A stretch of DNA of 64,000 nt from Apostichopus japonicus (lineage: Eukaryota > Echinodermata > Holothuroidea > Aspidochirotida > Stichopodidae), in contig NC_092577.1 in NCBI RefSeq assembly GCF_037975245.1, positions 7,285,001-7,349,000 of the forward strand. Direction: 5' to 3'. The stretch's first letter is position 1. The number at the start of each line of letters is the position of its first letter. Under the pieces are notes generated by a model. The model ran no database searches, had not been told where the DNA came from, and was given only the letters and a program-made list of their open reading frames with translations. Positions 48,490 to 61,226 of the stretch are shown one piece after another. A program made the position numbers and the translations under genes.

Positions 48490-51060
48490 TCATGTGCAAA
48501 CGTCCAATATGCAAATAATTTATATGGTTTATGGAGTGACATAATTTGCTCAAGTACACAATCACGGTATCCAGACGCTGATAATGGGCTCGAGTAGATA
48601 GGATGTGTCACAGAGGAGACATGTTTGAGGGAATTAGTTGAATCCAAGTGTAAAAGGTGTATATGGATGACTATCAAATATACTTTTCTTATGGTGTCAA
48701 ATTGTTATTGTAATAACCGCCATAATTGAAATGTGTAAGGTAAAGCTGTGGAATGTTCAGTCCTTTATATCTTGTTGTGCACATCGATACACATACTCTG
48801 TTATTATACATTTTCAGTGAATTGGATTATTGGTCTTAATTGTATGTTATATTTTTAAGAGCCTCAACCTACTCTGCTTGCCTGTGATTTGCTTATTTTC
48901 CCTGCAGTATTTACATTACTTAGCATATCTCTTTTACATATTGATCGTACTGAAGATTATCTACATCACACAGTAACAGCAACCAGTATTGTGAATCTTG
49001 TTATGTCATTGACTTCGTCTGCTCATCGATGCAACCAGGGTAACGTTGAGATTGGTTCCTATTATAAGAAATTCTCTTTTTTTGTAATGAAAAGTACCCT
49101 TTAAATTGTTGTAATATTAAAGTGCCCTTGTAGTTAAAAACAAAAGAAAATGATTGAAAAGAACTCTTTTGTTCTAAGACCAGTTTTACTGAAATTTGTG
49201 GTACGATATCCACAGAGATTATTTTCTCTACAAGATGTTGGCGCTGTTTCCCTTAAATATGAATGTCACATGTCCCACTGACCCAATGCCTCTCACCCTT
49301 TCCTTATTATTATCTTAGACATAATCTTAGCAATAAGTTGTTATATGTCCCACTGCTTTCAATATCTGCCCCCCTCCTTTCTGAATTGATCCATCTTCCG
49401 ATGCCTGTATAAGGAGACAATGCACAGGAATAGGTCGCGTGGTTCCCAATAAACATTCCGAAATAGGCAGATTATGAGTTCGTTCGTTTTTATTAGAAAA
49501 GATGAAAACAGAAGTAATTCCCGTTATCATGTAATTTATCCACGTGTTCTCATTGGCTGATTCAGATTCTCTTAGAGTTATTGATTCTTTATGATATTCA
49601 TTTCTCATAAACATATAGTTTATTAGTTAGTGTCTTAGGACGCGCGGAACGCTTACAAAGAGTGTTAATTACTGAATCAAAGTTAACTTATTCGGATAAC
49701 TTGATTAGGGGCAGATTACGCCGTACTGTAAACACAATTATTCTATCCAGTAATGTATATATCATGGCTATTTACTTTCGTTTGCCACTTTTTTTCAATG
49801 GGCCTCTCCAGCGTCCTATCCAAGGGTGCTATCATATAGGTCCTAATAGAGTTCAAACTGTTGGTCATAACGTGCGTTATCTGTACAGTTTACAAGACTA
49901 TACTTAAAAATAACACGATATCATAAATGCGCAACACTCACAAACAAACGAACACGCAGGGTGAATTTGTATGACGACGCAGAGGCGTAGGAAAGAAAGT
50001 GAACGACTGATCATTGTCTTCTCCTGTATAACATCAGTTTGCAACTAAGCACCCGTAATTAAGGTGTAATTAAGGTTTAAAGAAGGTTTAAATGCGAGGG
50101 GTACCTCCTCTTTGTAAGGCACCTTTCCCAAGCCGACGCATTCACTAAGATACTTAAAGTGAAAACTGGTGTCACCAAGCCCCCAAAAAATGGAAAACCG
50201 TGTTTACTGATCACTTTGAACCTCGTTGCTGTGTATGCGCGAGCTGAATCTCTGGAATATGGAATCAAATAATGATGATCTGTTCTCTCCTAAGGCTGGT
50301 TTGTGTATATATGACACTATCAGATTATATTTACCAATAAAAGCTGCAGTTTAAAGCTATTTCTTGTATATATATATGACAGTGTCAGATTATATTTAAC
50401 AACAACAACAGTTTTAATGTTCCTTAGCTCTAGGCGGAAGAAAAAATCAACAACAGCAACGAAAAGTAAATATTTAAGGAGTGACGGAAGTATTTCCGAA
50501 AGGACTTCCGCGAAGAGACTGACCTACGGAAAATATCGAGCGCCCTTTTATTTAAAGATTTACAGCAGATATAGAAACTTGAAACATTCGGATTAGTCAC
50601 AACGTACTCTCAACTTTAAGTTATTACTTTATGTATCATATTCTTTCTATTCCACTTCTGTTCGTCCAGAACTTGTGTTCATGCTGAGATAAACGATTTG
50701 ACATGTCTATGAAACACAGTTTGTAAATTTGTTTACGCTATAGTTTGATATAAACGTAGTTTACAAACTACACGTTGTCACTTATCTTCAACTGAGTCGC
50801 TTAGTAGATTGCATAGAGGTAAATATTATATTTTAAAGAGAATGGGCTTCATGAATACGGATGTCGTTATTAACCCGATATATTTGTAGCTAACACACAC
50901 ACATTACATTTGTTTTGGACAAGTAAGTTATTTGTAGTACTGCAGAAGCGTTGCTGCTACGCAGAAATATATCGAGTGCAGAAGCGCTATAAGAAATCTC
51001 GGGTAATAATGTATGAGTCACGTTGCTCGTGTCAATATTTTACAATAAATCACTTTATGA
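48490..51060. repeat. Segmental duplication, proximal part, copy 2
   Basis: Matches the 10640-15730 region block by block, without the two hAT insertions and with one instead of three units of the 170-bp repeat. The stretch 49105-49780 is not shared. Confidence 0.8.
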
Positions 51061-54000
51061 AATATATAGGGTAGTAATATGATATCAGTAATGATGTGTA
51101 ATAATGACTCATGATGTACACTTTACAATAGAACTATAGAACTGAATATTTACATGATATTGAAAATAAAATTACAATCGATCAAGCTAGACACACTTCT
51201 AGATTTGTGGAGCAGATCAGTCCAGTTCCAGCCCCCAAAACTATTTGCTTTTTTTCTGTTTTATTCTGAACAGGATTTTAATGAACGGAAGCATGTCAAT
51301 AGTTTAAAGTCAATAAATGTATTCAAAAGTATTCAAAGCCTGCCAAGACAGTAATAATGGACTAAATAGACAATATAATGTGTCAAATAGGGGATTGATG
51401 TTAGGGTAGCAGAGCAATGCAAAATGGACATGAGTGACCATTATTCGACCTTGTTAGCATGTTTAGAGCCAATACTGATTGCTTTTATGGTAATTTCAAG
51501 TGATATGTGTGAAGGATAGCTTTAAGGTATAGCAATTTGTCTTGCATCGTCTGCTGTCAATTGGCCCGGGTGAACTCAGGATTTGGAAAAGGCTCCCCAG
51601 AAAAGTAACATTTTAGACGTGAAATGTGGTATTCTGAGGCATAGTTATTTGAATATAAAATGAGGTGTATAATTTGGTATACACGTGGAAGGTCTTACAA
51701 ATACCTATTTGTAACCCCCTCCCCCTCTCCCCTTTCCGGATCCGTGCCTTGTACCAATTTACGGTTTTTCTATAAAATAAACGTACCGAGGGTGACTTGT
51801 TTGATCAATGTCTCAGGTAAATATTATCAGCCACTATATCAAATCTGCTTGCCGCTGATTGGTTAATATTTTTCAGCTGACTACTTTATAACCTAGTCAC
51901 CATATCTTCTTCTCTTATATTAAGCAATTAAGATATATTTACACCATGTCAACAACAAGTTTTGTGAACTTTGTGCTGACATTTACTTACCAACAACACT
52001 CACCAGGGTATTGGACTAGACTTCAGTCTGTTGATATATGACACTCCAAAGGAGAGTGGTTTTATTGACAAATTGATAACATAAGTTTATTATTCATTCA
52101 ATATTTACATAATCAGCAGAGGTCCCGTTACATAGTATGCTAAATTGAGGGCGCTTTGTATAAAATGTTTATGGTTCATGATATAGTGTTTGTAGGATCA
52201 TTCAAGTTTATCAGAAGAGAGCCAAAAAAAGAAGAATTAATTGTAGTAAAATAGTAAATCAGTAATAGAGCTACCCGCAATTGTAAATCGACCTAACACA
52301 GTAACGTATATATAACTCAAGCGTTCCATCCGAATAAATTTGATTTAACAAGACCTGTAACAGTACGTATGGTTCATGTAGTTCACAGTCCTACTATGGA
52401 TAAATAGAAACATGTAAGTACTGTTTAGAAAAAACTCAAGGTGCGGGCGAGCCTGCGAGGACATTTCCAATATGTACATTACTTGCGAAAGATCACGTGA
52501 TGTGCGTTATTTTTGTTTCTGCAGACGATGCAGATGATGAAAAACCGTATTTTTATTCGTTGATCGGAATCGACCGACTTAAAGATGTGAAATTGAAGGC
52601 AACATTTAAATAGTAACAATTATGAGTTCTCACTTCACCATAATGTAACGATAGTGGATATGATAGAAAATAGAAAGATTAAGCGATATCAGAAAGAAAC
52701 AAAAACAGTACGAAACATGCACTCTTGCACCTTCATCAGACGAATCAGGTATTTTGTAAAAATCTTTGTTTTATATTATTCACCCATTCAATGAATCATT
52801 AAGCACTATACTGTCATGTATAATTATGTTATGTATGTATAGGACATTTAATTAGCTAAAACAATAACTATATTAATAGGAAATGAACTTTGTTGACTTG
52901 AGTTTGGAATCTTATTTTACAATCCAGTCATTCCAGTTGATGTGCTCATCAAATTCCAGCTTTAGATTTGACTGAACAGACCACTTTAAATGAAAATAGG
53001 CTAAGACTCATTAGTTTATTATCGTAAATTACCTGAAACATCACATATGATAGCAGGGAATGAATGGGTGTGTTCCCAAGCAGAGTCTGTGACTATACAA
53101 ACAAACTGAAACCATGACGTAACAAGCATGTTCATTGATTACAGAAGGAAAGGGAAATGGAAGTGGCCAATGGTTAATTTGAAATTATTATTTTCTCTTA
53201 ATTTACAAATTAGTTTTTCTTAGATTAGTTCGCTAACATCTTGTGTGTTGTTTCTTTGTTAATATGGCGTTATTCGGGAATCTTACGCGGTGCTCTTTAG
53301 AAAAAGACGTTCCTTGTGAAACTTAAATATTTGAATTTCTTTCAAATAACTAAAATAGCATAATGTAATATGAATTGCTAGAAATATATTGCAGGTTTGT
53401 ACGTCAATAACAAATGATTTAATAACATGAAATCGACTAAGAGCGAAATAGTTTGATTCTTTCTCCGGTCGTAACTAATTAATACCTTAAATATTATAAA
53501 TGATTCTCACATATACTTGAGTTCATAAAGACATATCAAATAAAAGGAGTGGTTGTATTGATAAATAATGACATTACTACAATGTAAAATAAGTTTTTAG
53601 ACATTTACTGTGAATGTGTAAATCAATAAAAATAGATTGAAACTCTTGAATAAACTGACATGGTCACTTGTCTTTCTTTGGTTGTAACTAATTTTGTAAT
53701 ATTAATTGAGTATATCATTAACTTCTCCATTAACCTCCCCCACTCAAACTCCACCCCACCCACGTACACACACACACATGACCAATATGACACCTCTGGT
53801 CTATTATATCTTATTACATTGTTGATTTGCGATCTTCTTAGATGCATTCTAACATCTTACACTGAGATTAGCTTGACCATACTATGCCAAATAAGGAAAT
53901 GTACAACAATTAATTATTATCTAAAGTTCATTTTAGCACACGGCCAATGCCACGAAAGAAATGTTTATTTTTATACTGTGCATTTTGTAGTAATTCATTG

Positions 54001-54296
54001 AAATCTTCTGACGTCATCACATTGATTTAAAGTTGACCGTAGGGTGACGGAACACTCTCAAAATCCCAATACAGGCGTTAAGTAGCTGATGTTAGACGTT
54101 TATATCACGGAAGCTCGAAACCTAGGAATAGAGAAATAAAATAAATTATTGTAGGAGGGTATAGTAGGAGAGTGTTCGCGTCAGGGATTAACGTTGATAC
54201 TGCCATGTAATTCACATTTAAAGAAATTTGTACCAGAATGAGACAAACTTCTTCCAAGCTTTAAACCAACTATTTCTTCTGCTATTAAGTATGCAC
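51061..54296. other. Gene-poor AT-rich DNA
   Basis: No gene recognised. A CA tract lies near 53770. The frame at 53660-54001 has no support. Confidence 0.5.
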
Positions 54297-54302
54297 GCGT
54301 AA

Positions 54303-54916
54303 GCATAGGCGTAGGAGGCGGGGGGGGGGGGGCTGGGGGGGCTGCAGCCCCCCAACCAAAAGTTTTGGAGAAAATTCGGGCAATATGCTGAGAATTTTTC
54401 GGGCACCTACTGAAAGAAGAAAAATTTGCAGTGTGTGTTTCAATTTGTTTTGGTGAAAATTCGGGCAATATGCTGAGCATTTTTCGGGCACCTACTGAAA
54501 GAAGAAAAATTTGTAGTGTGTTTTTCAGTTTGTTTTGGTGAAAATTCGGGCAATATGCTGGGAATTTTTCGGGCACCTACTGAAAGAACAATAATTTGCA
54601 ATGTGTTTTTTCAATGATTAAACTGATATTATGATTGGAACGACTTCCCCAATAATTATAGCCAATATGGAAGGGTAATAACACGGAAAATTTAACCAAG
54701 ATTTTTCGCGCGCTTCGCGCGCGCGTTCAACATCTTAATGTGCATATAGGCATTTATCGGTTATTTGCATATGATTTCCGTAATAACAGATGAATGTCTA
54801 TATGATATGCACATTACAATGTTGAGCGCGCGCATAGCGCGCGAAAAATTTTGGTTATATTTTTCGGGCAAGTCGTTACAGCCCCCCCAAATGAAATTAG
54901 GCTCCTACGCCTACGC
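54303..54916. mobile_element. Complete short element of the GCATAGGCGTAGGAGGC family
   Basis: The ends GCATAGGCGTAGGAGGC and GGCTCCTACGCCTACGC are inverted repeats, and GCGTAA flanks both sides (54297-54302 and 54917-54922). Inside are three 85-bp tandem units (starting at 54370, 54455 and 54540) containing AAAATTCGGGCAATATGCTG, then an inverted repeat (arms about 54693-54748 and 54801-54856) with GCGCGC-rich tips. It is non-coding. The 6-bp duplication does not place it confidently in a superfamily. Confidence 0.7.
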
Positions 54917-55260
54917 GCGTAAGTAATTATGAAATCTACAGCGTACAAGTATAACCTAAACTTACATGCAAAATAACCAACATGTGATCGTTGAAAAAAA
55001 AAAAATCCAATATAAGGTGCCTGGGGTTCTTACCCCAGATACTTTATGTTTACGTCAAATGGTCCATCCTGAGGCAAAGTTAGATTTTATACGAGGTCAG
55101 TCTAAACGCAATCACTTATTTGTCGGTTGAAAAGGGAAAGGGGAAGACGCCCTCTCCTGGGTTGGCACCTGATATCGGAGTCAATGATTTGAACTTACAA
55201 ATATTTGATAATATGACCTCTAAGCGTTGACTAAGCACATCAATTACAGAACGTAAGACA
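54917..55260. other. Non-coding DNA
   Basis: Nothing recognised. Confidence 0.4.
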
Positions 55261-55264
55261 GTAA

Positions 55265-55597
55265 CATTCATTTAGTAAAAGTGACAGGGTTATTGAATAG
55301 GTATGTGATGAGGTCAGTAACAGGGTAAGTGAATAGGTATACGTGATGGGGTCAGTGACAGGGTTAGTGAAATATAAGTGATGGCGTCAGTGACAGGGTT
55401 AGTGAATAGGTATGTGATGGGGTCAGTGACAGAGTTAGTATATAGGTAAGTGCTAGGGTCTGTGACATGGTTAGTGAATAGGTAAGGGATGGGGTCAGTG
55501 ACAGGGTTAGCGAATAGGTAAGTGATAGGGTCAGTGACAGGGTTAGTGAATACATAAGTGATGGGGTCAGTGGCAGGGTTAGTGAATATATATATAA

Positions 55598-55675
<78 letters not shown>

Positions 55676-55705
55676 GATGGGGTCAGTGACAGGGTTAGTG
55701 AATAT
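55265..55705. repeat. About 36-bp tandem repeat interrupted by a TA tract
   Basis: The unit contains GGGTCAGTGACAGGGTTAGT and GAATAGGTAAGTGAT. About ten units lie left of a TA tract (55585-55675) and one unit resumes to its right, so the TA tract expanded inside the array. Confidence 0.85.
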
Positions 55706-57664
55706 GTAAGTGAACTAAAACATACTAACTAATATTGATTAAAACTATAATTAATCGTAACATCAAATCAAGGCAAAGGAAAAGACACAAAACCGTTAAT
55801 CTTAGTCTTGTAAACTGAACATACCACTCTTATGTAGTGTTCTTCAGTGAGATCAGTGTTGTCGATTTTGTGCTAGAAAAAATTAAAACATATATCAAAC
55901 AAGATCAAGACAGCCGGGCGTAAAGCTAACTATATATCTTCATACGAGTATACTTGAACACTAAGTAATATTTCTATTTACACTGGTGCGTTTATGTTAA
56001 CCTAAAGAATTGTTTAAAATCTAGAAAAATCAACGCAATGTGATTCTGACAAAAATCCACCAGGTAAAATTCTGACAGAGAGAAATTTGACAAAGTGGAA
56101 AAAATGATGTAATGTTCTTTTATAAATTGATGACAATAATTCAGGAATCATAAAGTAAGGTACGCTATTGGTATTGTGTTATAATGTAAACTGATCCATA
56201 CCTGCCAAGTACCAGAGTTGAGATTCAAACGATACCAAACTTCCGATGGATACCATAAAACTGAAAAGAGATGGAAATGTGTTAAATTTAGTAGAATAAC
56301 TTATTTTCTAAGGACCATCCTTTAGATCTTAAGCACAAAACTGTAGTCGTACAATTACAGGTGACGTCATACCAAGTATATGACGTCATACAAAGCACAA
56401 TGACGTCACACCTACCTGTCATAATTTCATCACTAGATACCAAAACCATTGGTATATATACATTAATCAATTGTTTAACGTATTTTATTCCTTGAAGATT
56501 TCTTCAAGGGTGTTTAATAATTAGAGGGATGCTAGTCGTTGTTAAAGTAAAGAATAAATTACAAATGCAACACTGCACGTTTGTTACCAGTGTGTAACAA
56601 GTATTTTAACACTAAGTCTGTTGTTATTATAAAATGTGTATTCAGATAAAGTATTATTTTCATGATTTTATCGATTACCTTCAACATTGTTTTCATTTAA
56701 TGACGTCAATAGTGCACAACGATTATATCCGACGGGTAACAACGAATATTGAAATCTGTGGAGAAAACACATTGAAAATATAACAATGATTTAACTTTGA
56801 AATTCCTGCGATTTAAATTGTTGTTTTTTTTTTTAACTTGGGATTACCAACAAATACTGCTATTGAATCCAGGGTCTTCAGTACAGGTTTGTACTAGGGC
56901 CTCTGTATGCACGAACATTTACAAGATGATACATCAGCCCAGTAGAGTAGGTCCTGACCATGGACGTAGGAACCTAATTTGAATGGGGGGGGGGGAGGGA
57001 GGGGGTTGTAACGATTTACCTGAAAATGTAATCAATATTGTAGGGCGTACTGGTGAAGCCCCACTTTTGAACTTCGAATTCGTTATAAGGAATTTTTCAT
57101 AACATCGTCTTGGACAGAGAAGAAAAGCATGGAATTCGAACTGTGTCGAAACTCCACAACATTAATGTCAGGTTATAATCAGGCAAGCTTAGAACGTAGT
57201 CTAAGTAACAGAGGCTGAGTTTTGTACGGAAACAATGATTCTCATCAAAAATATTATTGCAGTTTAGTATTTTTTTGGCAGTGCTTGAAACAATATCAGC
57301 ATATTGTCTGAATTCCAGTGAAATGTCTTCTTGTTTTTCTTGAGGGGGGAGGGGAGGGGAGCGGGGTACAGTCCCCTCTCCCCGGCTTCTTCGTCTATGA
57401 TCCTGTCGGTAACCTACCCCTCAAAAGGAGTATGATATTCTTTTAGAAGACTGGGGTATGACCTACCGGAAGTGATGTCATCGCTACCAAACTAACGAGA
57501 GGGGGCGCATACGGAGTAGGTATAACATTCGTCTTATTCGTATACATTACAAATGCCACGAGGTCCATAAATAATGTAATCAGCAATTTTGACATAACTA
57601 AGTCAGTGAATCGCAATCTGGCATTGCACATTCTTGTAAAACCTTTTTCGTCATTCCAACAGAC
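55706..57664. other. Mostly non-coding, with a possible short element at 56960-57398
   Basis: CATGGACGTAGGAACC near 56960 and GGCTTCTTCGTCTATG ending near 57398 are possible inverted ends of a short element. Their flanks, GTCCTGAC and ATCCTGTC, agree only partly. Three CRE palindromes lie at 56362-56408. No gene seen. Confidence 0.35.
56362..56408. promoter_or_regulatory. Three evenly spaced TGACGTCA palindromes
   Basis: TGACGTCA occurs at 56362-56369, 56381-56388 and 56401-56408, at 19- and 20-bp spacing. This is the consensus CRE bound by CREB/ATF bZIP dimers. No transcript is evident nearby. Confidence 0.45.
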
Positions 57665-57672
57665 AGGAGTCA

Positions 57673-58567
57673 GGGTACACGTTGTCAGTCCGACACGTTT
57701 TCAGTCCGAAAATAAAATACACGTTTTTAGTCCGAAAAAACGAGTTTTCAGTCCGACACGTTTTCAGTCCGAAAATAAAATACACGTTTTCAGTCCGAAA
57801 AAACGAGTTTTTAGTCCGAAAATGAAATACACGTTTTCAGTCCGAAAATGAAATACACGTTTTCAGTCCGAAAATGAAATATTCGTTTTCAGTCCGAAAA
57901 TGAGATACACGTTTTCAGTTAGGGAATGAAAGCAGTTTTAATGCCATAATATCACCAATAAACGGTGACAGCCCGAACTGATAGTAAAAAAATCGATTGA
58001 ATCTTTTGTATTAAGTCTCACATCATCGGCCTCAACAAAGACTTGGGACCCCTTAACAACTATCAGTTCTACAAACATATATGTAATCTGTTCTTCGCTC
58101 CTTAATCAGCTTCCTGTATAGTCATGGTTTGTTTGGTTCTAATTCCATCAATGCAATTTACACTTTAAACCTAGCGTCATACTTTCATTGTGTTACATTT
58201 TGTACTTTTCATTCGACTGCCAATATTGCTGACGAAGGTCCCAGGGGGACCGAAAATTCCAATATATTTTCTAAAACTTTACTCCTTATTTGTCAATTAT
58301 GAGTATATACGAAATATTCAATCGATTTCTTTACTATCAGTTCGGGCTGTCACAGTTTATTGGTGATATTATGGCATTAAAACTGCTTTCATTCCCCAAC
58401 TGAAAACATTTTCGGACTGAAAACGTGTATTTCATTTCGGACTGAAAACGTGTATTTTATTTTCGGACTGAAAACGTGTATTTCATTTTCGGACTGAAAA
58501 CGTGTATTTTATTTTCGGACTGAAAACTTGTCGGACTGAAAACTTGTCGGACTGAGGGGTGTACCCC
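57673..58567. mobile_element. Foldback element with long inverted repeats and exact 8-bp TSD
   Basis: AGGAGTCA flanks both ends (57665-57672 and 58568-58575). The left end GGGTACACGTTGTCAGTCCG mirrors the right end. Each arm is roughly 300 bases, with an outer array of about 26-bp units (ACGTTTTCAGTCCGAAAATG) and an inner unique part (AGCAGTTTTAATGCCATAAT and CCCGAACTGATAGTAAA) repeated inverted. The centre, about 58005-58310, is unique. The 8-bp duplication fits hAT or P-like families. It is inserted immediately left of segmental copy 2. Confidence 0.85.
58229..58255 (+). ncRNA. Hammerhead-like motif in the foldback element
   Basis: CTGACGA is followed by a perfect hairpin (GGTCCC, loop AGG, GGGACC) and GAAA. 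This resembles the CUGANGA - stem II - GAAA core of a hammerhead ribozyme. ATATTG before and CAATAT after could form stem I, with an AA/TT stem III. One extra A precedes stem II, so a working ribozyme is doubtful. It could be the terminus of a Penelope-like element. Confidence 0.25.
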
Positions 58568-58734
58568 AGGAGTCAAACAGTGTCCTTCTTGAACAAAATG
58601 ATTTTGGATACAAAGTTATCTACTGGTGGACTTGTGTTGTCCTGTCCTTGTACTTTTACTACTCACTTCCCCAGGTGCTGTTTTACTGATAAACTGAGAA
58701 AGCTTACTCGAAGAACCACTTGAAATTATACTTA

Positions 58735-59482
58735 TTTATTTACGGCATATCTTTACTCCTCCATGTTACACCGGTTCACATACATGTATCTACGTCATTT
58801 CTTTATCTACTACTCCATGTTACACCGGTCTACATACATTTATCTACGTCATTTCTTTATCTACTACTGCATGTTACACCGGTCTACATACATTTATCTG
58901 CGGCATTTCTTTATCTACTACTCCATGTTACACCGGTCTACATACATTTATCTGCGGCATTTCTTTATCTACTACTCCATGTTACACCGGTCTACATACA
59001 TGTATCTACCTCATTTCTTTTTCTACTACTCCATGTTACACCGGTCTACATACATTTATCTGCGGCATTTCTTTATCTACTACTCCATGTTACACCGGTC
59101 TACATACATTTATCTACGTCATTTCTTTATCTACTACTGCATGTTACACCGGTCTACATACATTTATCTGCGGCATTTCTTTATCTACTACTCCATGTTA
59201 CACCGGTCTACATACATTTATCTGCGGCATTTCTTTATCTACTACTGCATGTTACACCGGTCTACATACATGTATCTACCTCATTTCTTTATCTACTACT
59301 CCATGTTACATCGGTCTACATACATTTATCTACGGTATTTCTTTATCTACTACTCCATGTTACACCGGTCTACATACATGTATCTAAGTCATTTCTTTAT
59401 CTACTACTCCATGTTACACCGGTCTACATACATTTATGTACGGCATTTGTTTATTTACTACTCCATGTTACACTGGTCCTCT
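58735..59482 (+). repeat. 54-bp minisatellite, second locus, about 14 units
   Basis: Same unit and same flanks as the array at 17878-20083, again open in the forward direction. Some variants (ACATGTATCTACCTC) are scattered through this array but appear only near the 3' end of the larger one. Confidence 0.9.
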
Positions 59483-59854
59483 CAGTCTTTATTTAGCCTC
59501 AAGAGAAACACTCCAAGAGAGTTCCCTTCGACAGACTTAACTGGGCCTGGGTGATCTTACCTTATAAGTGTTTAGTGTATAAGTGTCTAGTTAGATAAGC
59601 CAACGATAACAAGTAGGTTTACTATATTATATGATAGCAAATATTAAAGGTCAATTGTGACGAATTGGTAAGATAGGGAGTCACGATCGTGTCTTTGATT
59701 TTGATTGTATAACAGTGAAAGGAACAGAGGGCAGCACAGCTAAATAGCAAGTCAAAATGTGACGTCATGTTAATCCATGATTCATGGCTAGGCAATTCGC
59801 TAACGATTCACACTAATACTTAATTAAGAGTGTGAGTGACGGGTGCACAGCATG

Positions 59855-60068
59855 GATTGTTGCTTAATAGACTGTTGTCGATGGTCTCTGACATGTAGAC
59901 AGATATGTACTTTTACAAACAACATGGTATGTTGCTTAATAGACTGTTGTCGATGGCCTCTGACATGTAGAAAGATATGTACTTTTACAAACAACATGGT
60001 ATGTTGCTTAATAGACTGTTGTCGATGGCCTCTGACATGTAGAAAGATATGTACTTTTACAAATAACT
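59855..60068 (+). repeat. 72-bp tandem triplication
   Basis: The unit contains TGTTGCTTAATAGACTGTTG and TCTGACATGTAGAAAGATAT. It occurs three times here and once at 20450-20525 in the other copy. As 72 is divisible by three, a 100-codon frame runs through, which I regard as incidental. Confidence 0.8.
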
Positions 60069-61226
60069 TTTGTAATGTTTTGCGTGTCTTTCGTCTTCTT
60101 ATATTGGTGATGATTTGGTGTTTTGTAGCAAGAAGAAATAACTGAGTGTTTCTATTTTCTCTTTGGAAATCTTAAAGTTTGCCATGTCCCGTACAAAACG
60201 TCCCAAACATGGTCGGAGGTATGTTTTTGCGAAAGACATTATTCCTCTATAGTATTCGCTTAACTTAGACCAAACATACATACATGGATGAACTTATTTT
60301 TATTATGTCTTTTCAGTAAATTTAAAATGTCTCCAAATTACCATTAATCAATGACAATATTTTTAAAGTCGTCTGTTTTGCATTGCTGTAACATGAGCTT
60401 GACTATATACATTTATACCAATTTTGTTATACTATGCTCCATTGTAATCCACAATAAACTTATTATCGGAGAGACCACGCTTATGTTTTCATTGAAAGGT
60501 CTCTTTCACGCAAAAGCAGTAAACAATGATATATAATGTTGATAACCATACAAATAAATTATTTGGACATCAAAAGAGTTATTCTTCAGCTATTAGAAAT
60601 GTGCGTTCGTTTCCAATCCCCCCTCCCCCCCCCCCCCACTCACCGCCGTCATTTAGTCTTTAATGCATTTGAATCAAACTAATTCACTTCCTGAAAACTT
60701 GTTCCATCTGTATTTTGAGTTTGTTTGTACGTGTCATTCTGACTATTACGAAACCTACGAGACCTACTAATGGTTAAACTTACAACCAGTTGGTTGTTCT
60801 TAAATAGCGAGTTTCGAAACGTTGAGTCCAATACAGATAGATCTGTGTCCCATAATGTTAACAGTGTTGCATATTGTGCAAACTCTAACACTTTTTGTCT
60901 AATTTCATCCTTTCAGGAGTAATTTAAGTCCATTTTCATACCATGATCACTTGTCTTACCGACGCTTACGTTATATTAGTTTTTGTAAATAAGCATATTA
61001 TGTCACATATCCGGTAGTGCGTCGATCACCTCCTCGGTTCATGAAACTAATCTGATAATTAAGCTTAAATTTTGTCATCTCAAAGCCTTTCACTTTGTAA
61101 AGAAAAGGGTTTAACACAGCATCATTTCAAAATCCAAAGATTTACTATATAGGTTGTTCATTTTTGCATAGTGTTGGCTGTAATAAACACCTCAGGAAAT
61201 AGCTTGATCGTTAGTTCTAAAAGTTT

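Noticed and set aside
55265-55705. Telomere-like repeat because of GGGTTAG
   Set aside because: GGGTTAG is only part of a 36-bp unit and is not in tandem.
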